The notes under the pieces were generated by a model. It saw nothing but the letters and a program-made list of their open reading frames with translations, was not told the origin of the DNA and made no database searches. This document shows, in pieces, positions 21,447 to 31,361 of a stretch of DNA of 64,000 bases. Source of the stretch: Favolaschia claudopus (lineage: Eukaryota; Basidiomycota; Agaricomycetes; Agaricales; Mycenaceae); the NCBI GenBank assembly GCA_037176885.1, contig JAWWNJ010000093.1, forward strand, positions 496,001 to 560,000, written 5' to 3'. Position 1 is the stretch's first letter. Every line of letters begins with the position of its first letter. A program made the translations under genes and the position numbers.

Positions 21447-21815
21447 TGTGCCCCAGCCGTAGGGAGGGACGCGAGCGCAGCGAGCCGGCCCTGCCGAAGG
21501 CGGGGTGCTTAAGCTTGTAGGACCAAGAGCAGGACGGCAAAGACCTACACGTGTCTCCTCACGTGGTTTTAGGATTCGGTTATCACTGTACCAAAATATT
21601 GAATCTGTACTCGCAGTTAAGTACCAAAAGTATGGCCAAAACACTCCGATTAGATGGTACTTCAATCCGTCAAGAGGGTTTCTCGATTGGATAAAAACTC
21701 ACTTTTTTTTCCTCGGGGCAAATTGAGACATCACTGATGTAGTCAATCAATCAAGCACGTGCACTTACGCAATTTCCTAATGCAGACAACTTGACCTGAG
21801 TTACACCCTACTTAT

Positions 21816-22142
21816 TAGTGCTGCCGCGAGGTGGAGGCCCTCGGAGGTGAGGTGACCTTGGCCTCAAACTGTTACCATTTATGGTAGTCGAGGTGATGGC
21901 GCCTTGAGACCGTTTTCGGAAACAATACTCAAAAACAATCGTTAGCACCGGGGAAACACGATGCTTGCTCATGAGTGAATCACCGGAGGCTAGTTGAACT
22001 TTTTTCATGGCTCAGGGAATGAAAATGAAGTGAAAAGAGTGAATTTCGAGGTGGACTGCTGAGGTGACGTCATCTCAAGGTGACTTCAAGGTTGATGGGC
22101 CATCACCTCAAGGTACCTCGACCTCGCCTTGCGGCAGCACTA
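21816..22142. mobile_element. hAT-type MITE C (327 bp) with perfect 8-bp target duplication
   Basis: The left end is TAGTGCTGCCGCGAGGTGGA; the right end is GCCTTGCGGCAGCACTA, inverted. CTACTTAT flanks both sides (21808-21815 and 22143-22150). The interior has AAGGTGACTTCAAGG-like words but no coding frame. The terminus is of the same general TAGTGYTGCC type as MITEs A and B, but the interior is different. Confidence 0.88.
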
Positions 22143-22683
22143 CTACTTATTCATATAGGTGGAAGGAGATGTAAAGCACTGCTAACAACTCACTTAACCA
22201 CCTCTGACCCTTTTCCGCTGCCAGAAAGGCAATATAAAATATGAAATTTTTGTTTCGTCGATTTGAGACATCACTGATTCCATCAATGATGGGACCTATT
22301 TGGTGGTGTTTAATCGATGCGCACCATAATCGGCTATAAGTATCGGAAGTGGATCAATGACACCGGTAAACGTCTCGCCAGTTGGCAGTGCCGACATTCA
22401 TCCTTATGTCGACGGCAGTGAGGACATAAGATAGAGGTGATATTGTTATGAAGTGTACGGTTACAGGAGGTGACAGAAAAAAAGGAAATCTGGGGTTTCC
22501 CCGCACCTCAGTCCCGATAACCGAGTTCCTAGCCCAATAACCAAGGCCATTAGCTACAAGTTGTAAGATCTCCATGTTGAAGATGTCCATCCCGCCACTC
22601 CACTCCCTTCACAGGATTATTTATGAGTTGTGAGACACATTTGCGAAGTACATTTTTCACTGCCGAGGCAAGGCAAAAATCCC

Positions 22684-24998
22684 CTAGTTTGACAATGCAT
22701 CCATCACCAGTGTCATCGTTACGTCACTGCGCGGGGTCACTTCACATCTGAAAGGAAGTGGACGACTGACAGACAACACAGTCCGCATCAGAATAAGGCG
22801 ACCATGTATTGAACAACGCACGATATGGTACCGTCAGTTGTGTCGGCTACCGGATCGATTTCTTTCCCATTGGCGTCCCGAGCGCGGGCAATGTTCGGTC
22901 CAGCAATTGCTTTGGCAACACTGATCCAGACCGCAATGTCAGCCAGATGTTCTCCTGCAGCGCACAGTGTCAGCAATAGCAGTTAATCTGGGTAACACGC
23001 ACCGGGACAGGCTCTGAGGTCGGGATGGGAGTGTCAGTGGTGAAGGTTCGTCCGATTCTCACGTTGATCTCACCGGGGCCCATATCCGAAGACACCTCGG
23101 TGTTTGGGGTCTGGTTCGGCATTTACCCCTAGAAACCGATCGGGATTAAACTCAAATGGGTCCTTGTACTCCTTAGGATCGTGTAGAAATTTCCTGTCTT
23201 GTGTTCAGTGGGTAGTAGAAAGATGGACCAAATTTCTTACCAGACATTGGCGATAACAAGGCTACCTTTTGGTATCAAGTAGCCATTATATATATCGTCT
23301 TCCATTGCGCGGTGTGGTACTCCTACAATAAACAGCTCGTTAATTAGCGCCAGGGCCGACGTTAAACTGCGGAGCACCTAGGGGAACAATAGGTAGCCAC
23401 CTAAGGAGCTCTTTACAGACCGCCTCCACGTACGGCAGGGAAGCTCTGTCCTCAAATGTTGGCAGACGCTTTGTGCCGACTACAGTATCCATTTCCGCCT
23501 GTGCCGCGCGCTGTATGCACGGATACTTAGCAGCAGCGAGGAAGTACGCCATCACAACAGAGACTGTCTATTGAGATCCCATTGAGATCCCAATGTGACA
23601 ATAAATGAAAAGAATGTGAGAAGAACGCACTGTGTCGGCGCCCGCTAGACATTTGGTTCAGAAACTAGATCTTTGAAGGCTGCGAGAACGGCCTAACTTA
23701 CCGCCGTAAAACGAGGCAGCAGACCATTTGATTTCCTCTAGCGTGTTTGGTGATACGTCTCCGTCCTTCAACAAATCGGAAGTGAATGACTGTGCTGCTG
23801 TCTGTTCACTCTTCATGGAATTATGTAGGAGCTTCTCACATCAAATTTTCCTGCTACTCACCATTTGGCTCTGAACGTATTCCAAGGGAATCTGTGCCAT
23901 CTCTTCGATAGACTTTCGGTACCTCTCGGCTCGTCGCTTGAAGCCAGCTCCAGGAAACCTGGTGAATGGGGTAGATTAGATGATGTAGATTGATTCATGT
24001 AGAGTACGGGGGTCAGACCACGAAGGAATGTGTCGCACTTGCATAAATCAACTGAAAGTTTGCAAAGAAGAAAAATCGACGCACAAACTGGAATGAGATC
24101 CACAAGAAAGGCGCCTGGCCGGGTGATTTCAGAAAATTCAAGGAGTGCCTGTTCACACTCAGTCGGGGTCGTATCATTGAACTTGGGTAATTAAACGAAC
24201 TTTGTCAGCAAGGTCCACTAAAGAGTCGTTTCCATCCTCTTTGACCACGTATCCGTACGTGACCTTAAGAACTACAGCGCCGGCAGTTCTAAGGGCATTC
24301 ATCAAGTTAGTGCTTGGATTGCATTGGGACCATGACTCACTTTCTCGTAGCCTGTGTCTAGATCACTACACTGAGCTCAATAACTCAGAGATTAGCACCT
24401 ACCATGTCAAAACCCTCTGGGTTGCTTAAAACCCGCTTTAAGAACATATTTGCCTGATACTCCAGCGTAGGATAGAAGTTCTCCATTTTTGTCCGATTAC
24501 CAATGACCTGGGCTATAAGTTTACGGTAGGCCCTGAATCTAACAGAAATATGACTCTAATTTCTTTGGAATAGAAGAGAGGTTTCTAACCGCGATCCATA
24601 TCTTGCGCTACTCAAAACGCTTTCCCACCCACTGAGATTTGCCATGTGGAGAAGGGGTCGATCGGCGTTAACTTTCTTTTTTAACAGTTCGTCCGCAATG
24701 ACTGGGTCATTCAATATGACAAAGGATTGACCGATGAGCTTAACGCCAACGATACCACCTGTTAGAAATTCAAGATTGTCGTCAATGCTAAGCGTCCACT
24801 GAGATTACCATAGACTTCCGCCCAAGCCGAAAAGGTCTTCCAAGCATGACTACGTGGCATATCGAGGAGATTTCCGATGACAGGCCACCCTTTAGGGCCG
24901 GGAGGTAGAGGCGGGCTGCCTTGTCGGGTGTATAGATGGTACCACATCGCAAGGGCAACAACACCAAACACCGCATCGAAAGTTGTGAGGACAAACAT
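22684..24998 (-). CDS. Cytochrome P450 monooxygenase, 503 residues, 16 exons
   Basis: A haem-thiolate monooxygenase, expected in the ER membrane and dependent on a P450 reductase. Substrate unknown. Exons (minus strand) are 24998-24809, 24758-24590, 24538-24403, 24357-24341, 24288-24201, 24148-24085, 24037-24019, 23958-23862, 23801-23702, 23644-23631, 23567-23378, 23322-23241, 23193-23074, 23013-23003, 22954-22822 and 22765-22684. They total 1512 bp with no internal stop, and each intron is GT-AG. An N-terminal hydrophobic anchor is followed by PPLPPGPKGWP (about residue 30), then YGAGADTT of helix I (about 295), ELLR (351-354, the ExxR motif), NPDRF, and FGYGPRACPG with the haem-ligand Cys near 431. 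The length is normal for the family, and all signature residues are present. The sequence style resembles mushroom P450s often annotated as O-methylsterigmatocystin oxidoreductase-like (a name by similarity only). It has no pathway neighbours, so its role cannot be read from context. Confidence 0.92.
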
Positions 24999-25053
24999 GT
25001 GGGCCAGAGGAAGACAAGAGGAAGAGGCAAGGAAGAGGGATCCGACGCTTCAC

Positions 25054-25065
25054 AGGTTTTTATGT
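25054..25065 (-). promoter_or_regulatory. Possible TATA element of the P450 gene
   Basis: ACATAAAAACC lies about 60 bp upstream of the P450 start codon on the minus strand, followed by a CT-rich stretch leading to the ATG, as is common at fungal transcription start regions. Placement only; no experimental support. Confidence 0.35.
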
Positions 25066-25862
25066 TGAATTTCCCGTGTCAAGAGAGCTGTCAAGAGGGG
25101 CCGATCATGGGAGCATGGAAGGGCTCTCATCAATCATCACAATGACAAGGCTATGGGGAATCCCCTGGAATCCCAGCTTGGCTTCGAAACTCCCATGAAG
25201 CTGAGAAGGTCATCCACGTTCTCATCAAGTTCTCACACTGCTTTCGAATCCACCCCCAAGCGAGCTGCCGAAGCGTGCCGAGATGACTATTCTGTGGCTG
25301 TGCTGCCCAAATTTTGCTCCGAAATTTTGGAAAAGTGTCCCGTTTGGTGAGAAAACCACATAGAAACACTCAGAAAAAAAAGCGGTCTGAATTTTTTGTG
25401 GGTCATATAGCCTTAAGGGACCAAGGGACATTTTGGCAAGTCTGCCCAATAGGAACCCTTCATCTAACCTCCATCTAAGACTGGTATTGGGCGATATTCC
25501 CCATCTGACCCTTAGCATCGTGCTACATACAGTGCAGGACACGCAAAGTCGACATGTTGATTGCCGGCGAACGGGAATTCTGAGGATAAATCTGACCTCA
25601 GAATCGGATTTGCCGACCCCGAAAAAGCTCAAAAGACCACCTCCGAAGTTTTTCCCACGACATTTTGGCTGTGGCCAAATTTTTGGGGTCAAAAATCGAA
25701 ACTTTGTGTAATCTTTTGAGCTCCGAGCGCGAAATTTTTTATTTTTGAGTGGTGCCGGAGGGAGTATGGTTGCGGACCGAACCTCGTGACAAGTCGCAGT
25801 TCCGATTTGGTAATTGGTACTGTCACGTCAGTTTTCATCGAGACATCCTGGGATTGTGTAAA
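25066..25862. other. Upstream of the P450; no supported gene
   Basis: The stretch shows scattered TTTTGG and CCAAAA words, including AAATTTTGCTCCGAAATTTT, and overlapping frames without domains. No repeat boundary is recognised. Confidence 0.35.
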
Positions 25863-26011
25863 TACAGTCGAAGCTGTCATAACCCATAGGCCTCGGTTAG
25901 GTCAGAAAGGTATGGGGTATGGCAGATTTATGGGCTATCCCAGCCAGCAATGTATGGGTTAAGGCAGATTATGGGTTACGAGAGCTATGGGTTATGACAG
26001 CTTCGACTGTA
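25863..26011. mobile_element. Mariner-type MITE, tandem copy 1 (149 bp)
   Basis: It begins TACAGTCGAAGCTGTCATAA and ends with the complement CATGACAGCTTCGACTGTA-like sequence. TA at both ends is consistent with TA targeting. The interior repeats TATGGGTTA-type words. The copy at 26028-26187 follows after 16 bp in the same orientation. Confidence 0.8.
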
Positions 26012-26027
26012 ATGCTCAAGAAGGTAA

Positions 26028-26187
26028 TACAGTCGAAGCTGTCATAACCGGTTAGGTCCACAAGGTATGGCATATGGCAGATTTATGGGTTATCCCACCC
26101 AAAAGTCAGTCAAAATTCCCGAAAAATGTATGGGTTAAGGCAGATTATGGGTTACGAGAGCTATGGGTCATGACAGCTTCGACTGCA
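26028..26187. mobile_element. Mariner-type MITE, tandem copy 2 (~160 bp)
   Basis: Same terminal sequence as the copy at 25863-26011, with one change at the right end (GACTGCA instead of GACTGTA) and a different short interior insert near 26100-26125. Confidence 0.78.
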
Positions 26188-26291
26188 ATGTACAAACGGA
26201 CTGGAGCAAAACTTCGAAAAATTGGTTTTCCGTGTTTTGTACGGCAATTTTGCGCTTTTGATTGCGGGTGGGTCCCCGCCCGTCTTCTCTC

Positions 26292-26546
26292 TCTACGGAA
26301 AATCTGATGTCACCCCCAAAAAAAGAGATTCTCATCAATTCAACTCTGGTCGGACCTTTCACAGTGCATTCCAGACATAGATTTGAAAGACATGCACCCC
26401 TTTTCCATCTTAAGTAGGATAATTCGAAAACCATCTTTGGCCCAGTCTCCTCAATGAATGGACCTATCTTTCTCAATGTTGCCTCCACAGGCGGTGTATT
26501 TGCCGTGCCAATGGATCTGTACCCTTGTCGCCCCCAGATCCGTGAC
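26292..26546. mobile_element. Truncated copy of the TACAGTGGCGGC MITE
   Basis: It matches 13914-14210 in order: AAAATCTGATGTCACCCCCA, GGTCGGACCTTTC, CATGCACCCCTTTTCCATCT, AATGGATCTGT and CTTGTCGCCCCCAGA. The outermost 10 bp of the left terminus and the whole right inverted repeat are missing. Confidence 0.75.
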
Positions 26547-26916
26547 AAGCCGTTGTAATCGGCGTGCCTGCAAAAAGCCCCAAGGCAACCCCGCCATTCC
26601 ATGATGGCAAATCGGTCGCCAGACCCATTACATAAAGCCGATGGCCACGGCCAGCAAAACCCTCGGCAATCTGAGGCTATTTCCCGCGAAATAAAGCCCT
26701 CGAAATGACCGATTTGACGAGATGGGGGTGCGAGAGCTACAGGAAATCGGTACGTACGACACAATATAAAGAAGATACAAAGGGACGGATAGGGGGGGTG
26801 TACAGTAGCGAGGAAACGGACAGATAATAGGGAAGGCGGCGCGTGATGGTCTCACGCCTTCAACAAAATATTCTGGCCCTGCATGATTGATATGGCATTT
26901 TTAACGTTACGGTAAG

Positions 26917-27305
26917 TAGTGTTCCTTCCCAAAAGCGGCACCTCGAGGTGATGCCAGCTCGCCTCGACTCCACCCTCGTCACCCAAAGCGGACGACGTGA
27001 CATTTCCGGTGGTGTAACTGAGTGACATCACACTCCCTCCCCAGTTTCTGTATTGGCCGTTTCTTGGCCGTTTTCGACGTATAAAAAGCAGTTTGAGCTT
27101 GAAGGGAGCTCAGGAAAACCTTCCACATAAAAATTTGGTCCATTCTCCCCTAAAATTTTGCCCTTCGGGTGGAAAGATGAACCCTGGGACACTAGATTCC
27201 CATATCCGGTATCAGCTCTGAGCCAGCTCCGGTCAACTCGAGCTGACAGCGAGCTGATGGGCAATCAACTCGAGTTCAGCTCCAACTCAGCTCCCGGCAA
27301 CACTA
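26917..27305. mobile_element. hAT-type MITE B (389 bp) with perfect 8-bp target duplication
   Basis: The left end is TAGTGTTCCTTCCCAAAAGC, the right end CAGCTCCCGGCAACACTA. ACGGTAAG flanks both sides (26909-26916 and 27306-27313). The element is the reverse-oriented sister of MITE A (14525-14961), with most of the interior alignable. Confidence 0.88.
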
Positions 27306-28113
27306 ACGGTAAGCAGGCATTGATCGGCGGGCGGGGTGCCAAAAAAAAATATGATTTGTAAATTGTTACTACGTTGGCACGCCAATTAACAATATTAATG
27401 TTGTGCTGTTTGATTCAGCCGGATTCTTTCCACGCACATAGTCACGGATTTATTAAGGGGTCCCGTGGAGAAGCGACAAGATCACTGGCGGAGTCTGAAA
27501 TTCACTCCATTTGGAAACTCTTCCAAATTGGGAAACTCTGCTAAATCAGGCAACTGCTCCTACTTAGGATACCTCTGAGCATCCTTGCAACCCTCTGAGC
27601 CTCAGAAATATGTTTTCGGGGTACTGTATGCATACTGTGAGGTAAAAAATCTCGTTTCAGCAGCGGTTTGAGGTCAAATCTTCTTTCATTGTCGGTGAAA
27701 GCATGTTTTTACGCGATTTACAAGCTGTCGGCGGACAGATAGCAAGATATTGTGCGGGTCTACTTCAGAAATAAAATCTACCCTGATACAGCTCAGTTTT
27801 AGCGGTGAACTTTGCCATCGAGCTCAACGCGAGCGCGCAAGGCTTTCACTGTGTGATGGGTAGCCGAGTGGCTGTACGAGGTCACCTTGCACACAAACCC
27901 AGCGCCGATTTGCCATGAGGATCCCATGGCCCCGCTTATTGATATAGGTATATTCCTACTGTAGTAATAAACAATATTTGTTACCTCGAACGCTCTTGAA
28001 ACGCATCGGGATGCGAAGCAATGGGCTTTGATCGGAAATGTGAAGTAAAACACGATCACATGACCGTATCAATTTCCTCGGGCCACAACTGAACCTAACG
28101 TGAGGAAGGTGCC
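27306..28113. other. Stretch with no supported gene
   Basis: No domain, repeat or plausible spliced frame is seen between MITE B and the Zn2Cys6 gene. Confidence 0.35.
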
Positions 28114-28518
28114 ATGACAGCCCATGACCCAGCTAAGCAGATCTTTTGTGCCCAGGCGTACAACTTCGACTTTCGTCCCTTTGGAAATGGTCAAATGGAG
28201 TCGAAGCAGGGCGATTTGGCTGCACGGCCCATCGTTCATTCTCCAGCATACACTCGTAACGGGCGTCACGGTTTTGCACAACAACGGCCTGCCTGCTATT
28301 TCTGCCGCGGCCGCAAGATTGCATGCAGCGGGGTTCGTGATTGCCCTCAAGAGCAGTCGTGCAAGTGGGTCAATCTCACCACGTTTCGCCGAAAGTCATC
28401 ATTTAATGTCGCTTGCCTTATTTTCAACAGACAATGCGAGCAGCGGGGCAGAGTCTGCGCTTACCCAACCGAAAGCCGAAGAGGCCGGCGACTCAAAGTT
28501 CGAGCTGCCGGAACATAA
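28114..28518 (+). CDS. Small Zn2Cys6 DNA-binding domain protein (one in-frame intron)
   Basis: The start at 28114 opens a frame to a stop at 28518. A GT-AG intron at 28365-28430 (66 bp, divisible by three) splits the zinc cluster, and splicing gives about 112 residues. The spliced domain has the pattern C-x2-C-x6-C-x11-C-x2-C-x6-C (beginning CYFCRGRKIAC, ending QCEQRGRVC), with one extra Cys inside the x11 loop, and is followed by a basic YPTESRRGRR segment. This is the fungal binuclear zinc cluster that binds DNA in transcription factors. Family members usually have several hundred further residues; here the protein ends about 20 residues after the domain. It may therefore be a truncated gene, a dominant-negative-type small protein, or a first exon whose continuation I do not recognise downstream. 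Confidence 0.65.
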   Translation: MTAHDPAKQIFCAQAYNFDFRPFGNGQMESKQGDLAARPIVHSPAYTRNGRHGFAQQRPACYFCRGRKIACSGVRDCPQEQSCKWVNLTTFRRKSSFNVACLIFNRQCEQRGRVCAYPTESRRGRRLKVRAAGT

Positions 28519-28702
28519 CTTGCCATTTGGTATCACCGCCAGTGATTTAGCTTTGTAGTTAAAGAGTATAGTTGTAGCGTGAATGAACAGCAAATGAACT
28601 TGAGCATGTAGAGGCTTTAAGAGTATGTAGTCTCTCTACTTACCGCGGGGGAGCCGACCAGAGTGCGTTCTTATTGGTCCCAGCGCTTATGAAGCTTTGA
28701 AC

Positions 28703-28761
28703 TACAGTGGCGGCGACTGTAATAAAAGGAAAGGCACTTATGTAAAGTCGCCGTCACTGTA
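28703..28761. mobile_element. 59-bp miniature of the TACAGTGGCGGC family
   Basis: It begins TACAGTGGCGGCGACT and ends AGTCGCCGTCACTGTA. About 16-bp inverted ends surround a 27-bp interior. Confidence 0.6.
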
Positions 28762-29279
28762 TGTGAAATATATAGGCAATAGTGACATATCTGACCCTGA
28801 AAACGGCTAAAATCCGTGAAAATGGCCAAAATTGCCCTTTCCAACAGCCAGACGTCTCCTTGACAGCTAACTGGAAAATTCAAGAGCAGTCCCGTAAAAA
28901 ACTCTCTGACGTCAGGCTTCTAACACTGTGAAGATGGGGGTACATGAAGTTCATGTACCTCGAGACCCTGAAAATCATGTCCTCATCCACTGAAAATCAG
29001 GCGCCATTCCCGGAAAATCATCAAAATCATACTCTTTTTCGACGTTTTCATGTGCCTTTTAAATGGACCGATACCATGAAAATCAGGTGAGAGTCCGAAA
29101 CCCACCCCATACAAGCGCAGAATCATGGTATGCTTCTATTAAAATAATGGAATATGGGACGAAATTCGGGGTTAATATGATGATATTCAAGTCCATATGC
29201 TAATACATGTACTCTCCATGCTCCCTCGCTATCAGCCAATCTCATCTCTGTTAGCCAATTCGACAAGGCCGGATACTTC
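28762..29279. other. Stretch with no supported gene
   Basis: GAAAATCA-type words recur (about 28970-29090), but no element boundary or coding frame is evident. Confidence 0.35.
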
Positions 29280-29775
29280 ACCCCCTTCGGAGGAGGGGGA
29301 GTGGTGGTACGCGGGGGACATGATGGTATGGTGCGGCTGCGTGGACGGGGGTCAGCCGGAATGTACATCTTGGAGGGATCGAGTGGGCACGCTATGATAT
29401 CCACTGCCCAACCTACTTCCCTGAAGAATTGGCATCGTCGCATGTCTCATGCCAGTCCGGCGACGATTTGCGAGATGGCTAGCAAAGGCTTGGTGACTGG
29501 TCTCAATATCACTGATCACACTATCGACGGGAGGTGCTTGAATTGCCGCGCGGGTCGTCAGCAAACTCGTCCATATGATGGCGAGACGGAGAAGGATGTA
29601 CCACCCCTTTTCCGTGTCTCATTCGACCTGTTCGGGCCGTCGCGTGTTGCGTCGCCTGGAGGTAACATCTACATGATGTCAATTGTGGATAGCGGAACAT
29701 CCCACAAACATACAGCTTACCTCCGGGATAAAAGCGACGACTCGACGATTGCTTTCTGCGCACGTCGTTCGTCAA
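29280..29775 (+). pseudogene. Ty1-copia fragment: GAG-pre-integrase and start of integrase
   Basis: The frame includes WHRRMSHASPATICEMASKG and CLNCRAGRQ, which give the His and Cys residues of the copia pre-integrase zinc motif. Next comes FDLFGPSRV, the first catalytic-Asp block of the integrase, and YMMSIVDSGTSHKH. Copia similarity stops near codon 160 of the frame (about 29775). The same frame then continues, without a stop, into a different type of retroelement. No LTR is visible upstream. Confidence 0.75.
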
Positions 29776-31361
29776 AACCCCCAGATGTAGCTCGGCCTAC
29801 TCCGCCTCAGGAAAATCCCCCTGTTGGTGTGTTAATGAAGCCGGGTGAGCGAGGGGGAGATGCTTCTGGCTCTCCCTGCTCAATGAGCAGGAAAGTCTCA
29901 TCTCCCCTGTCATCTACCAGCGTCGTCGAATCTGACCATGCTCCCATTCTTTCCGAGATACCCCCAATGCCTCCTTTTCCCCCGGCTCGCCCAAACACCA
30001 ATCTGCTCTTCCCCCTCACATCTCCCCATTCAAAGTCAATGCCGCCCACGAAGCTACATCCTGACGCTTGGGCCAGTGCGCTGATTGATTATCCAGACCG
30101 TCAGTTTGCGGACACCCTTGTGTCTGCTATTCGCTATGGTGTTCTTCTTGGTGTGGATCCTGCACGTATGCCTTCCCCCTCCTCTTCGGCCCCTGCACCC
30201 CTTCCCTCTGCACTTGCGTTTCCCGAGACGGTGGACAAGGATATTGCCCATGAGGTTTCTCTTGGGCGTATCATTGATATCACGGACATGGCTGATACTG
30301 TCAAGCCTGTCCTTTCTCCGCTGGGTTCTGTACCCAAGAAATATAGCGAGAAACGTCGTCGGATTCACCATCTCTCGTATCCCCATGGATCCTCTGTCAA
30401 TGACGCGATCCCAGCTGAGTATGGCCATCTGGTCTACGAGGCTGTTATGGGGGCAATTGATCGCATACGGGAAGCTGGCCCTGGATCCTTCCTTTATAAG
30501 GCAGATCTGGAGGCTGCATTCAGGCATATTCCGATTCACCCTGACCATGTGCATCTGATGGGTTTCGAGTGGAAGTTGCGCCTGTTCCTTGACATCTTCC
30601 TACCGTTTGGTGTTCGTACAGGCCCCCGCCTGTACAACTACTTTGCGGAGGCTCATCACTGGATTTTGCTCTGCCGTGATGATGTCATGAAGCTCATTCA
30701 GCACTACCTGGATGATTGGTTCAACGTTACTCCTGCTGCGAAGGGGGTGGAGTACGCTCGTCATGGTCGTGCAGTCTTCCGGACCGTTGCTGCCGAGTTG
30801 GGCTTTTCAATCTCCAGTGACAAGGAGCAGGGTCCGACTCACTGCCTCGAGTTCCTCGGCATTGAGCTGGACAGTATTGCTATGCAGGCTCGTCTTCCTC
30901 AGGACAAGCTTGCTCGCCTCCTTGTTCTTCTGGATGGGTGCCTGTCCCGTCGATCTGCGAGCCACTACGACCTCGAGCAGCTCTGCGGCCATCTCGTCTT
31001 TGCTCAGTCGGTAATTCCGGTTGGTCGATTCTTCACTCGCCGTATTCGGGACTTCATGCGCCGCCTTTCCCTCCTTCCCCGCCACCACCGCCGCCGTCTT
31101 CCTTCCTCTGCCCGCCTCGACATTGCATGGTGGAATACCTTCCTCCCGTCTTTCAATGGCATTTTTGCTATTGGACCTCCACGTCCCACTGTCCAAATCT
31201 TTACAGATGCGAGTGGTAAGCTAGGTCTGGGTGGCCATTGGGGTAGCGGCGATCTGTTCTTCACTGAGCCTGTACCAGCGAAGTATGCACGTCATCCGAT
31301 CCATTGGAAGGAAATGCGTGCTGTGTTGAGGGCTGCGGAGCTCTGGGGTGTCAGGACATGA
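29301..31361 (+). pseudogene. Chimeric ORF: copia pre-integrase joined in frame to YR-type reverse transcriptase
   Basis: This 686-residue open frame is the longest in the window. Its first ~160 residues are copia-type. From about residue 190 it is the RT/RNase H protein of a tyrosine-recombinase-type retroelement (DIRS/Ngaro group). It shows LHPDAWASALIDYPDRQFAD, VPKKYSEKRRRIHHLSYPHG, then HYLDDW as the catalytic Asp pair, LEFLGIELDS, and IFTDASGKLGLGGHWG with the first RNase H Asp. The final codons (GVRT) belong to the LTR element inserted at 31349. The frame is an accident of two nested insertions, although the long stop-free fusion means a fusion protein could be made if transcribed. Confidence 0.8.

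Noticed and set aside
24762..24998. P450 as a pseudogene (unspliced frames all end in stops)
   Set aside because: Each stop lies in a segment with GT-AG borders, and the joined exons give a 503-residue protein with all motifs and total length divisible by three.
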